Shown here piece by piece: positions 35,334 through 46,990 of a stretch of DNA of 64,000 bases. Source of the stretch: Takakia lepidozioides (Eukaryota; Streptophyta; Takakiopsida; Takakiales; Takakiaceae); the NCBI GenBank assembly GCA_030704615.1, contig CM060734.1, positions 17,854,001-17,918,000 on the forward strand. Reading direction: 5' to 3'. Both the position numbers and the translations under genes were made by a program. Numbering within the stretch: the first letter of the stretch is position 1; each line of letters begins with the position of its first letter. The notes under the pieces are model-generated. The model searched no databases. It worked only from the letters and a program-made list of their open reading frames with translations, and was not told the DNA's origin.

Positions 35334-36155
35334 TTGGAGGCCTGCAGGATGGCGGGATGGAATCCGCCACAGTTGTGTATTGTACGTGAGTCTGTTGCAA
35401 GGGGCACTAACACTTCCCCTGTAATCACCACAATTGAAAGGGGATCAAGAGAGGGAATGAACAGGGACATTTGGGGCACTTGTGGGTATGCGAGGACATT
35501 GTGTCTGACAGGACGCCGGAAAGAGGCTCTGCACATTTTGAACCAACTTGGCATTCAGGCAGACTCCAAAACTTATGTCTGTCTCTTGCAGGAGTGCATC
35601 AATATGAAGGACCTCGCAGAAGGAAAGCAGGTGCACGCCCACATTGTCCAAAGTGGATTCAAACCAAACATCTTTGTACTCGACACCCTTGTCAACATGT
35701 ACTCGAAGTGCAGGAGTATTGTGGATGCCCACGAAGTGTTTGATAGTATGTCTGAACGAGATGCATTTACGTGGACTACAATGATCCAAGGATATGCAAA
35801 GCATGGGTATGGTTTGCAGGCTTTCAAGACCTATGAGCATATGCAACGGGAAGATGTGATTCCTAACAGGGTCACATTCATTTGTGTCCTCAATGCATGT
35901 GCCAGCCTGGGAGCCCTGGACAAGGGCAGAGGGGTCCATGCCGATATAGTGAAATCTGGAATTCCGCCCGATATCAAACTTGGGACTGCCCTTTGTGACA
36001 TGTATGCAAAATGTGGGAGCTTGAAGAATGCGAGTCAGGTCTTCAACAAATGGTCTCATGGAATGCCATGATTGCAGGATATGCTCAACATGGGCGTGGT
36101 AGGGAGGCTTTTGAAATCTATGAGCACATGCAATGGGAAGGAGTGATGCCTATTT
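35334..36155 (+). pseudogene. PPR gene, PLS type, truncated
   Basis: This is the longest PPR frame in the window. It starts with REALHILNQLGIQADSKTY and continues through full PPR units (HAHIVQSGFKPNIFVLDTLV, then NMYSKCRSIVDAHEVFDSMS, then DAFTWTTMIQGYAKHGYG). One frame holds to about 36050, where a small deletion shifts it: NK(M)VSWNAMIAGYAQHGRGRE continues in another frame. It stops abruptly near 36155 where a non-coding repeat region starts. No transit peptide, E or DYW domain remains. It is less similar to the transposon-borne PPR scraps and may be a decayed host gene. Confidence 0.85.
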
Positions 36156-37828
36156 CTGTTTTTCCACTCTAAAAAACCCCTAGAGCGGCTCTAAAGGATT
36201 CTTAGAGCGAATATAAATAGCAATTTAGCTATTTATGTTTTCCCGCTGTATGAAATCCTTAGAGTGGCTTAGAGCGGCTCTAAGGATCCTTAGAACAAAC
36301 GTAAATAGCAATTTAGCTTGTTCTATTTTCCTTACATTGGCTCTAAAGCTATTAAGGGATTGTTAGAATAAATGTAAAAAATATGTTAAGGTTTATCTTC
36401 TTCGTCATGGTTGACCGATTTGTTTTCCCGCTCTATGAAATCCTTAGAGCGGCTTAGAACGCTATAAGGGATCCTTACAACGAACGTAAATAGCAATTTA
36501 GTTTTTTTTATTTTTTCCAATTTAAGAGATCCTTACATTGGCTCTAAGGGATCATTAGAATAAATGTAAAAAATATGTTAGGGTTTTTCTTCTTGGTCTT
36601 CTTCCCCTTCAATAATTCAACTATTAACAATATAGTTATTTGGTTAAAAATAATGTGATTTTTTGGCTAAAATATATTAGGGTTTAGCCAGAACTTGTCG
36701 ACGTGGCCTTCTGTCTTGCCGAGAAACAAAAACTTGGCACTAGCTAGCATCCTAAAGAAGCTTCACTAGCGCACGAGCCTCGTCCACAAGCCGAAGAACT
36801 CCTGGTCGAAGCTCTACCTACACAAATAGGGCTTATTCAAACTCCAGAGTTCAAAACTCCTGATGTCCTCGTATTTCTCTGTTTTCCAATCCTGCACAAG
36901 CATAGGGAATGCCCCACAATTTGGCAATGGAGGACAGACTGCGGTATGAGGGTGTTTTCTATGAACTTTTATTAGTGTGGTGAGTGGGACAAGAGATGAA
37001 AATTCGGCATGGACATCAGTAGTTGTATACTATCAATGCTTTAGGAGCCTCACAAGGCTTACTATCCCCATTGTATCATTGACCCAATATCCATACAGTA
37101 AATTGGGTGCAATGTCTGGCAGAAAAATGTGCCAGCACGAGAAGCAATTTGAGCAGCCCGGGGGAGTCACTCCCTATCACTTGTATAGGGCAGGTGAGAT
37201 ACATGGGTATTTTGTAGGGGGATATTACTTTTACTTTGGGTATTTTTTAGTACCCTATAATTAGTAATATGGTGATTTTTTGGCATGCTATTTTAATTAT
37301 TTTAATTATTTTTATTTTATTTTTTTAAAGGGATGAGAGGCCCTGAAAATTTATTAAAAAGGGAAAAAAATTAAACCCTTACAAGTGCCATGAGGCTTAA
37401 CACACGGAGGCCGTGTTGGAGATTCCAACGATCAGACAACAGGGTAGAAAATAGACCTGGTTACGCATGCAGGCCTTGTAGAGCCATCTATTATTGGTTG
37501 CAAGATTTGCCATAGCGCAGAGAGCTAATGTGCGATTAGTTCATAGCTTCGAAAGGACTCCGAGAGAGAGGTGGCCCAGTGTAGATGGAACCGGACGGAA
37601 CGACGAACACTAAGGACACAGGCCAGAATGGCCAAGGAGCGAAACTCTAAAGATATCTATCTGAGGAAGATCAACTTAGATTTAGATCCCCTCTTTATGT
37701 GCTTCCAGTTAATATCTCTCGAGTACAGATCAGGGGAGGCCGATTATAATTTTTTGTTTCAAACAAATATTAGGCAACCTATATTAATAATACAATAAAA
37801 GATTTTTTTTATAAGACAAATGAGTTTA
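36156..37828. other. AT-rich non-coding DNA with diverged 120-140 bp repeats
   Basis: 36165-36640 repeats TCCTTAGAGCGGCT(TA), AACG(A/T)AAATAGCAATTTAG and GAATAAATGTAAAAAATATGTTA(A/G)GGTTT two to three times each, with TTTTCCCGCTCTATGAAATCC as a recurring head. The rest (36640-37828) is AT-rich with no protein-like frame. A poly-A-flanked piece at 37320-37400 may be a retroelement 3' end. Confidence 0.5.
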
Positions 37829-38098
37829 TTATTTGGTTGAAATAAATTCATTTAAAGCATTCGCATCATCCGCATTCAAAGTATAAACGTTTTGCGCTCT
37901 ATCGAAAGTCATAGTGACTGAACTAATAATTGAATCTACATCTGCCCACTTGTTGTCGGTATGATCATATTTGAATTTAAATTGTCCTCTAGATTTTGAG
38001 AAGTAGTTTAATAACACCATAACTGGTGTGGTTGGTCTATTTAGGAGATCGATAGGCTGTCGCGATATCCCCCACATGCTCCTTGCCTTCCTTCTCAT
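37829..38098 (-). CDS. Small unrecognised reading frame, 89 residues
   Basis: One uninterrupted frame reads MRRKARSMWGISRQPIDLL..., with YFSKSRGQFKFKYDHTDNKW in the middle and an acidic end (LNADDANALNEFISTK). The composition looks protein-like in otherwise AT-rich DNA. No family, signal or membrane segment is seen. It could be a fragment of an integrated element. 38100-38900 shows no gene. Confidence 0.3.
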   Translation of the reverse strand: MRRKARSMWGISRQPIDLLNRPTTPVMVLLNYFSKSRGQFKFKYDHTDNKWADVDSIISSVTMTFDRAQNVYTLNADDANALNEFISTK

Positions 38099-38927
38099 TT
38101 TTTGAATCCTACCTAGCCATTATTTTTGTAAGTATTAAGTTTTCCCCTAAGAGCATGTATATATTTTTGGAATTTTTCATAGATATTTATTTCAACCCCA
38201 TATTAGTTTAAAAAAAATTAAAATCAGTCATTATTTTAGACTCTATATTAATTTAAACTCACTGATCACAATATAATGTACCTTTTATTACTTTAATTTT
38301 TTTAAAAAAAAATTATCTTTTGTGAATAAATTGCACCCTATATTTTTTTGCACGTCGGTTGGAAATTTTTGGAAGTGACCTCCCCGTGTTGAGCAGTAAG
38401 GACATAGCAAATCAAATGGAACATTGATGCAACATAGGTCGGCAACAAGTGCAGGCTAGAAGGATTAAGAAACAATCCTATCCCTAATTTGCAGCCTCGC
38501 ATTTGTGTGATAAACAGGCCATCAATCCCTAAAACTAGAAACACACCTGGTGTAGGCTATCAGTGCTCCCAAAGGGGGAAGTTAGAGGTGAACTTTTCCC
38601 CCAGAAGCAGGATCTGTAAGCAAGCCGTTATGTGAAAATGCCTGAGAAATTTCTAAATTGCAGGCGTGCCATCTTTCACACCCCCAGACTTTTTGTCTCC
38701 ATCCAGTGCATCCAAATTGGATGTAGCCTTGTCATTGCCCTAGAACTGACTCTATTTTGGTCTGCATGAATGACGACACATATAGTCTGTCGCGTCTTTC
38801 ATGCAAACGGATAGTTAGCTCAAGTTGTCCGCCCAAAATATGTTACCTCTTGCATGCATGCAATCATAGTCTACAAACAATGTTGATATGAGACTACATA
38901 TATCAACAAACCCATCCATATGCTCAC

Positions 38928-39134
38928 CTTGGCCTCCTCAATCAAACCGTTCTTTGCAGGGCACACAGGCTGTGAGAGTGACGAGCTATCAAGGTAATCA
39001 TCAAGTACATCGGCTCTAGAACTTAGATTTTCAAGCAAGCTCTGAAGAGCTAAAACATGGCACGATCGTGTCTTGTCGTACAGTTTCTCCCCCGGTTCCC
39101 CCTGCTTCGAACTCTCTCTCTCTGGCGGTTTCAT
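38928..39134 (-). pseudogene. Exon-like fragment of an unrecognised gene
   Basis: The minus strand reads MKPPERESSKQGEPGEKLYD, then RADVLDDYLDSSSLSQPVCP, ending EEAK directly before a good GTGAGC donor. Codon content and the donor suggest a real first exon. It lies just upstream of, and opposite in strand to, the UPF1/KEA3 fragments, so it may be a third captured piece. Confidence 0.4.
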
Positions 39135-39626
39135 GCTCTCTGCGCAATCGAATTGAAACATCTGGTGTTTTATTGTGTTGCATGAACAATCTATGGTAGT
39201 GTGGGTCCGCGCTTGCACCCTTTTGACAGCAATTTACCTTAAACGTAGACGCCTCCTCTTGTCCTTCTGTGTTTGCGTTTCACTTTGCGTTTGTGGGTCT
39301 CCCTTTAGATTGTGTCTCTCAAAAGTTGTTTGAATTTCATTTCTAACAAATATTTTCATGTGTATAGCTGTGCTGGTATTTTTCATAGCCTTCTCTTCCA
39401 TGCACAAGCGCTCTACATGGCCATGAAGTGCATTTACCCAAAGATTTCATCTAAGAGTAGGGCTGGTGGGGGTAGCATTCTGGCAGATGTTTGCTTACTA
39501 CAGTTTGACTAGAAGTGAAGTAAGATGTTGCTCATGACAAGTGATTCTATTTTATGCAGCATGTTAAGTGCTCAGACTCTTACTGAGGTTAGTACAATAC
39601 TATATGGTGGTGGGATATTGGGTACA

Positions 39627-40666
39627 GGTGAGACATTTGGACACAACAGATAAGAGTGAGCTACATAAGCTGCAACTTCCGAAAGATGAGCAAGGTAAGT
39701 ATTGAAAGAGTTGCCGTGCATGCATCTGATGTATGTTGTGTTTATGTTTTTGCTTTGTTTTCCTCAGGCTTTCTTTCAGCCACTGCCTGACCATTTTAAT
39801 GTTATTATAGTTGTCGCATGTTGTATTGACCATTCTTCTCGTTTATCATCTTCAGGCCTTACAACAGACTTCGTCTTGATGCCCAGCCAAATGATCATGC
39901 CAAACCAACAACTGTAGAATAACCCACTCACCCACTCAGAGTAGTCAGAGTAAATGAAGAAATGAGTTTCTTACTGGCATTATGACATTTTTCTGGGGCT
40001 TCACCCAGGGGAGCTCTCAAGTGCTGATGAGAAAAAGTACAAGGCTTTGAAGAGGGCAACGGAGAGGGAGATTGCTCAGAGTGCAGATGTGATCTGCGGT
40101 ACATGTGTGGGTGCAGGCGACCCCCGACTTGCCAACTTCCGGTTCCGTCAGGTTTGCACGTGGCCCACTGTTTTGAAGTTCTAGTTGTGGTTCCATGCAT
40201 GCTTGTGTTGGCTCATGCAAGATGTGCATCTGGATATCCTCTGAAGGATCAGGTAGTTTCATTTCTTGAGATGGGAGTAGAAATTACACCATGACAAAGT
40301 AAGTATACCACTGTGTGCCAGTTGCGACTCTTATTCTTTGTCTGCAATGAAGGATTCCTATATTGATCTGAAGTATCAGGTATTTGGCAAATCTAGAGTA
40401 CCTTAAAGGTTTAGTATTTGTTCTGAAGTGAGTATAGCTGTAAACAGTGCCAAACTTCCAAGTGTTAATGTTTATTCATGAGTCATATATAGTCTATTAT
40501 TTCGTTACTTGCTTCAATAGAATGTCAGTAGAACCATGAAATTGCTTAAAGTATGTGGAGAAGTGAATTTTGTATTTGCTTGTTGCTTTGCAGGTGTTAA
40601 TCGACGAGTCGACTCAAGCAACAGAGCCAGAGTGTCTGATTCCATTAGTGCTAGGGGCTAAGCAGG
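39627..40666 (+). pseudogene. UPF1: UPF1 (nonsense-mediated decay helicase) gene fragment, three exons
   Basis: UPF1 is the SF1 RNA helicase of nonsense-mediated decay. The exons are 39627-39692 (VRHLDTTDKSELHKLQL), 40011-40158 ([20 protein letters not shown], then [20 protein letters not shown]) and 40594-40666 ([20 protein letters not shown], with the DES-T motif II region). GT-AG introns are kept and phases agree, so genomic DNA rather than cDNA was copied. The normal CCTCVGA reads CGTCVGA. The N-terminal CH domain, Walker A and motifs III-VI are absent. After GAKQ the sequence moves into KEA3-like exons. It is a fragment, not a working helicase. Confidence 0.9.
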
Positions 40667-40944
40667 TACATGACCTTCAGCTCATTTGAATGTCTTTTAT
40701 TTATTCTAAAGCTGTGTTGTACCAAATATGATTGGTGCATAGGCTCAGACAATGGTATGGAGGGTGGTTGCAGGTGATGGGTATGGTGACATGCTAGGGT
40801 TGGCAGCACTTTGGGATGGTCACAGTCAGGTCGTTAATTTGGGAACCCCAGATTTATGCAGAGATCAAGTCAGATTTAGGTATTGTGTATTGGCAATCTA
40901 GATTGACTACGGCTCATTTGAGACCATTGTTGGACTGCATGCAG

Positions 40945-41786
40945 AACCTTTCCAAGGTAAACCTTTGGCCTGTACTAGCTGCAGAAAGTTTGAAAGCTCT
41001 CCAGGGTGGGCTTGGTGCAATCTCTCTTGGAGGTCGGCTTTTGCTTCATCGAATCTTTGAGGTTCGTGCTTGGGTTCGTTATAAGTGTGATGTATTGCTC
41101 CAGGACAGGGTGCATAAGCAGGCAAAACGGTGATTTGGAGGCCCTAATGAGACTCTCTCTGGGGCTTGTAGTGAGAGTCTGAAATCTGGTAACTGATTCG
41201 ATTTTTGGAGCAATTATGAGCAGACAGTGAAGATGAGTGATGGGATTGTAAGCATAATACCAATAATGATATGCCAATCCTCTCAGTAGATACTTGCTGG
41301 TAGTTGAATATCTCAAAGATTACTAGATGGTGAATCTTACCCAGCTGCTTTTTGTATGATTGAACGGTATAGGTTGTGGCTGATTCAAGGAGCTCAGAGG
41401 CATTTGTTGCACTTTGCCTCCTGACAGTTACAGGCACATCCCTTTTGACGCAAAAGCTGGGCTTCAGTGACACGGTATGTCCCCACTGTCATCTTAGGTT
41501 TGGAACATTGAGGGATGTAGTGAATGTGCATTGAGCGTGGCCTAGGCTCCTTTTAGTGTAACTCGGGAGACCAAAAGAAACAGAGAGGCGAGAAGTTAGA
41601 TTTTGATACAACCAATGGGACTCAAGTTTGTGGTTACATGTTCTGATGCAGCTGGGAGCATTTCTAGCTGGCTCTTTGTTAGCTGAGACGAATTATCGGA
41701 CACAAGTGGAAGTTGACATACGGCCTTTTCGAGGGCTTTTGCTGGGTCTCTTTTTCGTCACCACTGGAACTTCTATTGACCTTCAG
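40945..41786 (+). pseudogene. KEA3: KEA3 (thylakoid K+/H+ antiporter) gene fragment, three exons
   Basis: KEA3 is a CPA2 antiporter of the thylakoid membrane. The exons are 40945-41061 (NLWPVLAAESLKALQGGLGA, then SLGGRLLLHRIFE), 41373-41474 (VVADSRSSEAFVALCLLTVT, then SLLTQKLGFSDT) and 41652-41786 ([20 protein letters not shown], then [22 protein letters not shown]). Introns are GT-AG and the frame is kept. Only the middle membrane segments are present. The transit peptide, the earlier helices and the C-terminal RCK/TrkA domain are missing. It follows the UPF1 piece in the same orientation, as gene-capturing transposons such as Helitrons produce. Confidence 0.9.
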
Positions 41787-41799
41787 GTTCACTTCAACT

Positions 41800-42720
41800 A
41801 CACTTATCCTGATTGCTTTGTCATTGCAAGCTCAGATTCTCTCTCTCTATCTCCTCCTTTAGAGGAAAGGGGGATTGCAAATGCATGTTGTGTGGGCAAC
41901 CTGAAGACAATATTCGTTTTCTGATTCATTGTCCTGGGTACTCTCACCAGAGAGATGCCCTCTTCAAATCCATCAAGAGATTTGTGCCTGTACCTCTGTT
42001 TACAAACTTTGAAAATCTAGAGGCTGAGCCAAAAGCCCAGGCCCTTTTGGGGCCTACTTATTGGGCAAATGACAAGCATCAGATTGATACTTGCGTGGAG
42101 GGATTTCTAGAGGATATCTGGAAAACTTGGATCAATTGTCTGTTCCAAGGTAAGTCATACTACTGGGGTCAGCCCCTGACAAAGATAGTTTCTGTCCCTT
42201 TGTGTTCCACTCAAATTGGGCGCAGGGTCATGGCCACAAGGCTACGACACTCATGAGTACATCCTCTATCTCCACCTTATGGGGATGCTTTCGGTGCTCA
42301 AAGAGAGAATGTCACTGTGCTCTAGAATAGCTAACGTGGCTGTTGGGGCAAGTTTGGCGTACTGTCTTTGATCTGTCTACGTCATGAGGTCAAGGTCAGA
42401 TGGTGGGGTCAGTTTAATTGCATTTCTCATATAAGATGATTGACTCTATTTCTTGGAAGCAAGACCGTCCTGTTAAACTAAACTAAAGGCCAGCCCTGTT
42501 GGGGTCTAATTGCTGGACATCTCACACACAACAGATTGATGCTTGTGTGAAGGGCTTTCTAGAGGAAATCTGGAAGCCCTAACTAATTGTTTATATCAAG
42601 GTAAGTCCACCACTGGAGTGAGCCCCTCACAAAGGTAGTGTCCGTTCGTCTTTCTGCTTTGGCCCTCAGGGCCCTACGTGGATGTTATGAAGTTTCTTAT
42701 CTCTTTCATATTCTAGTGTA
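41800..42720 (+). pseudogene. Two LINE 3'-end fragments
   Basis: 41813-42256 encodes the C-terminal zinc-finger end of a LINE polyprotein ([20 protein letters not shown], a C-x2-C...H-x4-C array) through to its stop. 42380-42680 is a second, worse-preserved piece. It matches the FKVRWWGQ...IDSISWKQDRPVK block of the LINE at 28.9-32.2 kb and then a repeat of the zinc-finger downstream text (GCTTGTGTGAAGGGCTTTCTAGAGGA). Both are in plus orientation. Confidence 0.75.
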
Positions 42721-42932
42721 AAGATCCTTCATTCCTGGTGCTGCTACTCCCTTGGATTTGAGTAGCTGCGCACCATAGATTTGCTGCCTATTTCTCAAGA
42801 GTCTGGCACTACCACTAGTCATAAACAACAATTGATCTGATCTGATCTTATATGTATCTTATTATCTACCAAAGTAGTATTTTTTTAGTAATACTCACTT
42901 TGACAATTTATTGTATGGGTTAGGTACAAACA

Positions 42933-43169
42933 ATGGCGGACAAGCTCTCAACCTATCCCATCAATGAAATTAAGGTCGATGTGAATGTCGACGAGGGTGT
43001 CGATCATGAGGAGGCGACCTCAGACACATTGTCAACTCAGATCAAGACAACGGAAGATGAATTTTATGCGGTGTACGAGCACAATTCCCACCATATTCTC
43101 CAACTAAAAACAACCTGGAAACGGACTCCAAACCCGGGAGTTTGTTACAACAGTTTGTCGTGCACCTAA
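42933..43169 (+). CDS. Small unrecognised frame, 78 residues
   Basis: An ATG-initiated frame (MADKLSTYPINEIKVDVNVD, acidic and Thr-rich) runs into the 76 bp repeat at 43.17 kb. No known domain is seen. It could be a first exon of something truncated, or chance. Confidence 0.25.
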   Translation: MADKLSTYPINEIKVDVNVDEGVDHEEATSDTLSTQIKTTEDEFYAVYEHNSHHILQLKTTWKRTPNPGVCYNSLSCT

Positions 43170-43241
43170 GCATCGTGCCACAACATACATCGTTGTCCAA
43201 CCACACTTCCTAGCATATAGTCCTAGAAAGTCACGTCATAA

Positions 43242-43589
43242 TGATACGAAAATGGTGAAAAGATGAGAAACCACTCTATCACGTTATATAAGTCAAGTCA
43301 ATGGAACCTTTGTTAAAGGACTCCACCATACAGACTTCACCTATTCTCCATCTTAAGTACTAGAGCTATGGCGACGAGAGAGGCCTCGGGAGGCTCGACT
43401 AGAAGAAGACGAGCATGCTTACGTCTCACGTGGAGATAAATTCTCCATGTTTCAAGTGAGGTTCGTCACCTCACTTGGCACATGGAACCAAATGAAGTCC
43501 CAATGTCAACAAAATACAAATATAAATGTATAATGTCCTAATTAGTTAGAAATAATTATTTCTAACTAATCACAAATAAAACCATGACA
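43242..43589. repeat. Dispersed 348 bp repeat, copy 1, flanked by 76-88 bp direct repeats
   Basis: It runs TGATAC...CCATGACA and is about 93 percent identical by eye to 61515-61862 in the same orientation. On both sides of this copy, but not of the other, lies a near-identical direct repeat (43166-43240 and 43596-43673; core CATCGTGCCACAACATACATC). The TG...CA ends resemble an LTR, but no 5 bp target duplication is visible around either copy. It abuts the 3' end of the gypsy element and may be part of its 3' LTR or a small nested element. Confidence 0.65.
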
Positions 43590-43948
43590 GCTGTTGTGTA
43601 CCTAAGCATCGTGCCACAACATACATCGTTGTCCAACCACACTTCCTAGCATATAGTCCTAGAAAGCCACGCCACAATCGCCCCCCTAGCTGGTGATTAG
43701 GTCCCTCTAACACCGGATAGTTTACAAGTATCTACCCCAATAAGATCATCGCTTGGTCTTCAATTGCACAAGTCCCAACACCTGAAGTCGATAAATCAAG
43801 AGGCCGGGTGCAAACGTAGCCCCATCGTTAGTCGTCTTCATACAATCCATGATCTTCAGTTGAGTATCCGTGGCATTGAAGCTCTACTAGCTAGACCATG
43901 GGTCACTTGTCCGCCTCATCATTGTCATGCCCACTACCTCTGTCCAAG

Positions 43949-45515
43949 GCATCGTGGACACAACCATTATCCGATAGGAACCTCCTCAAGTGGCGGTATC
44001 AAGCATCCCATGTGCCACCCCCTTAAGCATTTGTCACACACCAACATGGTTGCGGCGCCACCAGCATGCCCACATAGCATGCAACGCAAACCTGCAGGTA
44101 CCACTGCAAGGTTGGGATCTATTCTCCCATCCACATATGGAAGGTGACATGACGCACAATTGCGCACATGGTCCTTCCATACCATGCCATCTCGACCCTC
44201 CAGAATCAATACTCCTGAAGGCAACACCTCCCCGACCCTTAGAATCACACGTCCTGCTATGACATCCAAGGTCGTAGGCGCTGTCTGCTGCAGATACACA
44301 TAGTCCCCAGGGTGGAAACGCCGAACACTTGGCCGATATCCCCCTCCACGTATAGTGGCGTACCTCAATGTGTCTCGGTGTTGGGCAATAGCAAGGTTCT
44401 CAAAAGCCATAGGCATGACTCTCTTGAACAACTCTGCCCGTTGGGCACATGTTTGTGTCCACACATCCGGATCATCAAGGTTGAGAACTATTGCAGCCTC
44501 CCTGCGAATAGATGCAGGCAAATCCGGCTCTAGGCCGAAGAGAAGAAAGTAAGGTGAGAAGGAGGCAAGTGAAGCTTGTTTGCTGAACCTATAGTCCATA
44601 GCTAGCCAAGGCAGTTGAAGGTTCCAATCTCCCAGGTGTCTCTTCTGCAAACCGTACTTGCGCAAACCTCTCTTGACTGTCTGAACAACTCTCTCCGCCA
44701 AGCCATCAGCCTCAGGATGATCCCGAGAAGTAGTGCGGTGATCTATCAAGGCTTGGTCACACAAAGCCTGAAACTCCCCCAATAACTCTCTCCCCTGGTC
44801 CGTGAGTACCTCGGCTGGAGCACCAAAATGGCTAAGCACTCGATCTAAGAATGCATACGCAGTCCCCTCACTTGCCTTGTCAGGCAATGCCACCAGTTCA
44901 ATCCATTTGGAGAAGTGTTCCACCATCACCAGCATATACTTGTTGTGGCGAATCGTCAATGGCAATGGGCCTGCGAAGTCAAGACTCCAACGATAGCCCA
45001 AACCCATAATGGGTAAATGATGCAATCGTGGAGTAGTGGCGTTGAAAGAAGCCCGCACTCTATCACACACCATACACCTTGCCACTAACTGTTGCACATC
45101 CATGTGCATGCCCCGCCACCAATACTGCCCTTGCAGCAAACTATGAGTGCGCCGCATCCCAAAATGTCCCAACTCCTCATGGGCATAGCGTACCAATCGC
45201 GCTCGTTGTGTTGGATGAGGCACAATCCTCAAGGCTCACTCGTCCATCCTCCCATACCCGGAGTAGATGAGTCCCTTCTCACTTGAACCTCTTGGCTCGT
45301 TGTAGGACCTGATCTCTCTCCTTAGTAGTCACACTAGCTGCTGTCTCTCCGGTATGAAGGTATGCCAACACTGCTGCATCTTCATGCACATCCTTAGCAC
45401 CAGCAAACTCCTCACTAGTCTCTGGATCATCATGCACGCTATCTACATGACCAATCGCATGGGATGGACCAGCTTGAGCTCCCATTGCTAGAATGCACAA
45501 AAAGACCGATGCATG
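43949..45515 (-). pseudogene. Gypsy integrase with C-terminal PHD finger
   Basis: It begins with a short tether and then an HHCC zinc-binding domain (HEELGHFG, then CMVC). The DDE catalytic core is visible as LDFAGP, LTDQGRELLGEF and HPEADGLAERVV. A C-terminal beta-rich part (LILEGRDGMVWKDHVRNC) is followed by a C4HC3 PHD finger: CMLC, CDKC, WHMGC and finally WLCPRC. The last Cys pair lies just beyond an in-frame TAA at 43967-43969. PHD fingers usually bind histone H3 tails, so this module takes the place that a chromodomain holds in chromoviruses and could steer integration. A frameshift near 45235 and stops at 45281 and 45513 separate it from RNase H. Those lesions make this copy non-functional. 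Confidence 0.85.
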
Positions 45516-46990
45516 TCATCCTTGCACCATCTCCTCATCCGTCTCACCATGCCACCGAGCTCCAGTATCATCGTGCTCGCTCGTGTATGGATTACGACTC
45601 AATCCATCTGCATCCCGATTGACAATACCGGCTCGATGCACCACCTGGAAGTCGTACTCTTGAAGCATAAGTGCCCACCGTACAAGCTTCCCTGTAAGCT
45701 TGTCTGACTCCATCAACCACTTCAATGGTTGGTGATCCGTGACAAGGGTGAAGAGATTGTCATAGAGGTAGCATCTGAAATGTGTCACTGCCCATACTGC
45801 AGCTAGACACTCCCCTTCATATGAACTATACTTCGCCTCGGCATCATTGTTCGAGCGGCTAGCATATGCCACTACGAACTTCCATCCCTCATCATCCACC
45901 TGTGTGAGCACTGCTCCAATCCCCAGCATACTCCAATCCGTATGTAGCTGGAAAGACCGCCCCCGAATAGGCCGCCTCAGAATAGGTACAGAAGTCAATC
46001 GAGCCTTGAGTTTCTCAAATGCTTCCTCCTGCTCCTCCTCCCATTGCCACTCCTGACCCACCTTGGTCAACTTGGTAAGAGCCTTTGCAATGCTGCTAAA
46101 TCCCTTGACAAACCGTCGATAGTAGTTTGTCAATCCCATGAAAGCACAAATTCTGCTCACATCCATGGGGCGTGGAATGCATGCAATGGCTTCCACCTTT
46201 GTCTGTTGAACACCCAATCCTCTAGGGTATATCATGTGGCCCAGATACTCAATCTGATTGTGGAAGAACTTGCACTTTCCGGGGTGCAGTTTCAACCCGT
46301 GCGCTCTCAAGCGCTCAAACACCACCTGAATGTGTCTCTCATGCTCCTCAACCGTAGCACTAAAGACAATGATGTCATCAATATAGCACCGGGCAAAGTT
46401 TAGCCCCGCGAGAATCCTATCTATGACTCTCTGAAACTCTGCAGGAGCATTCTTCAACCCAAATGGTAAGAACCGCCATTGGTACAAACAATCCTTCTCA
46501 TGTTGGTCAATCCCCTAGAATGTTGTCTTTTGCTTGTCAGCCTCTTTGATTGGCAACTGGTGGTAACCGGATCGCAAGTCCAATGTGCTAAACACCTTTG
46601 CATGCCCAATGGCATCAAAGATCTCCTCTGGAGTTGGCATGGCATATCTATCGGACTTAGTTTGACGGTTCACAGGACGATAGTCCCCACACATCCTTCT
46701 TTCTGTCCAATTGCCATAGATATCCTTCTTAGTTGGCATCACCGTTGCCGAGGCATACTCCCCGCCTGACAAGTCCACCAATCCAGCTTCGAACAACTCC
46801 ATAGTCCGTGACTGGATCAATGACCTCTCCATGTCACTATACCGGTAGGGCCTTCGAAAGATTGGCGTGTCACTTGCCAAATCAATACGAAACTCCTGAC
46901 CTTTCAAACTCCTCAAATCCTTCAAACTGAAGGCAAAGCAATTTCTATAAGCCCTTAGAATTTGCTGGATCCTCCGTCTCTCTCCTCCGG
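45516..46990 (-). pseudogene. Gypsy reverse transcriptase and RNase H
   Basis: The RT starts around GERRRIQQILRAYRNCFAFS. The motifs follow: RMCGDYRPVNRQT, STLDLRSGYHQLPI, then after an in-frame TAG (46514-46516) YQWRFLPFGLKNAPAEFQRV and the catalytic YIDDIIVF. The RT connection (GLTNYYRRFVKGFS) leads to RNase H with LHTDWSMLGIGAVL, YEGECLAAVWAV and TDHQPLKWL. All catalytic acidic residues are visible, so decay is limited to the stop (probably TGG to TAG) and the terminal TGA at 45513. The order RT, RNase H, integrase defines Ty3/gypsy. Confidence 0.92.

Noticed and set aside
43949-44300. Chromodomain at the integrase end
   Set aside because: The Cys/His spacing is that of a PHD finger and no chromodomain aromatic cage pattern is seen.
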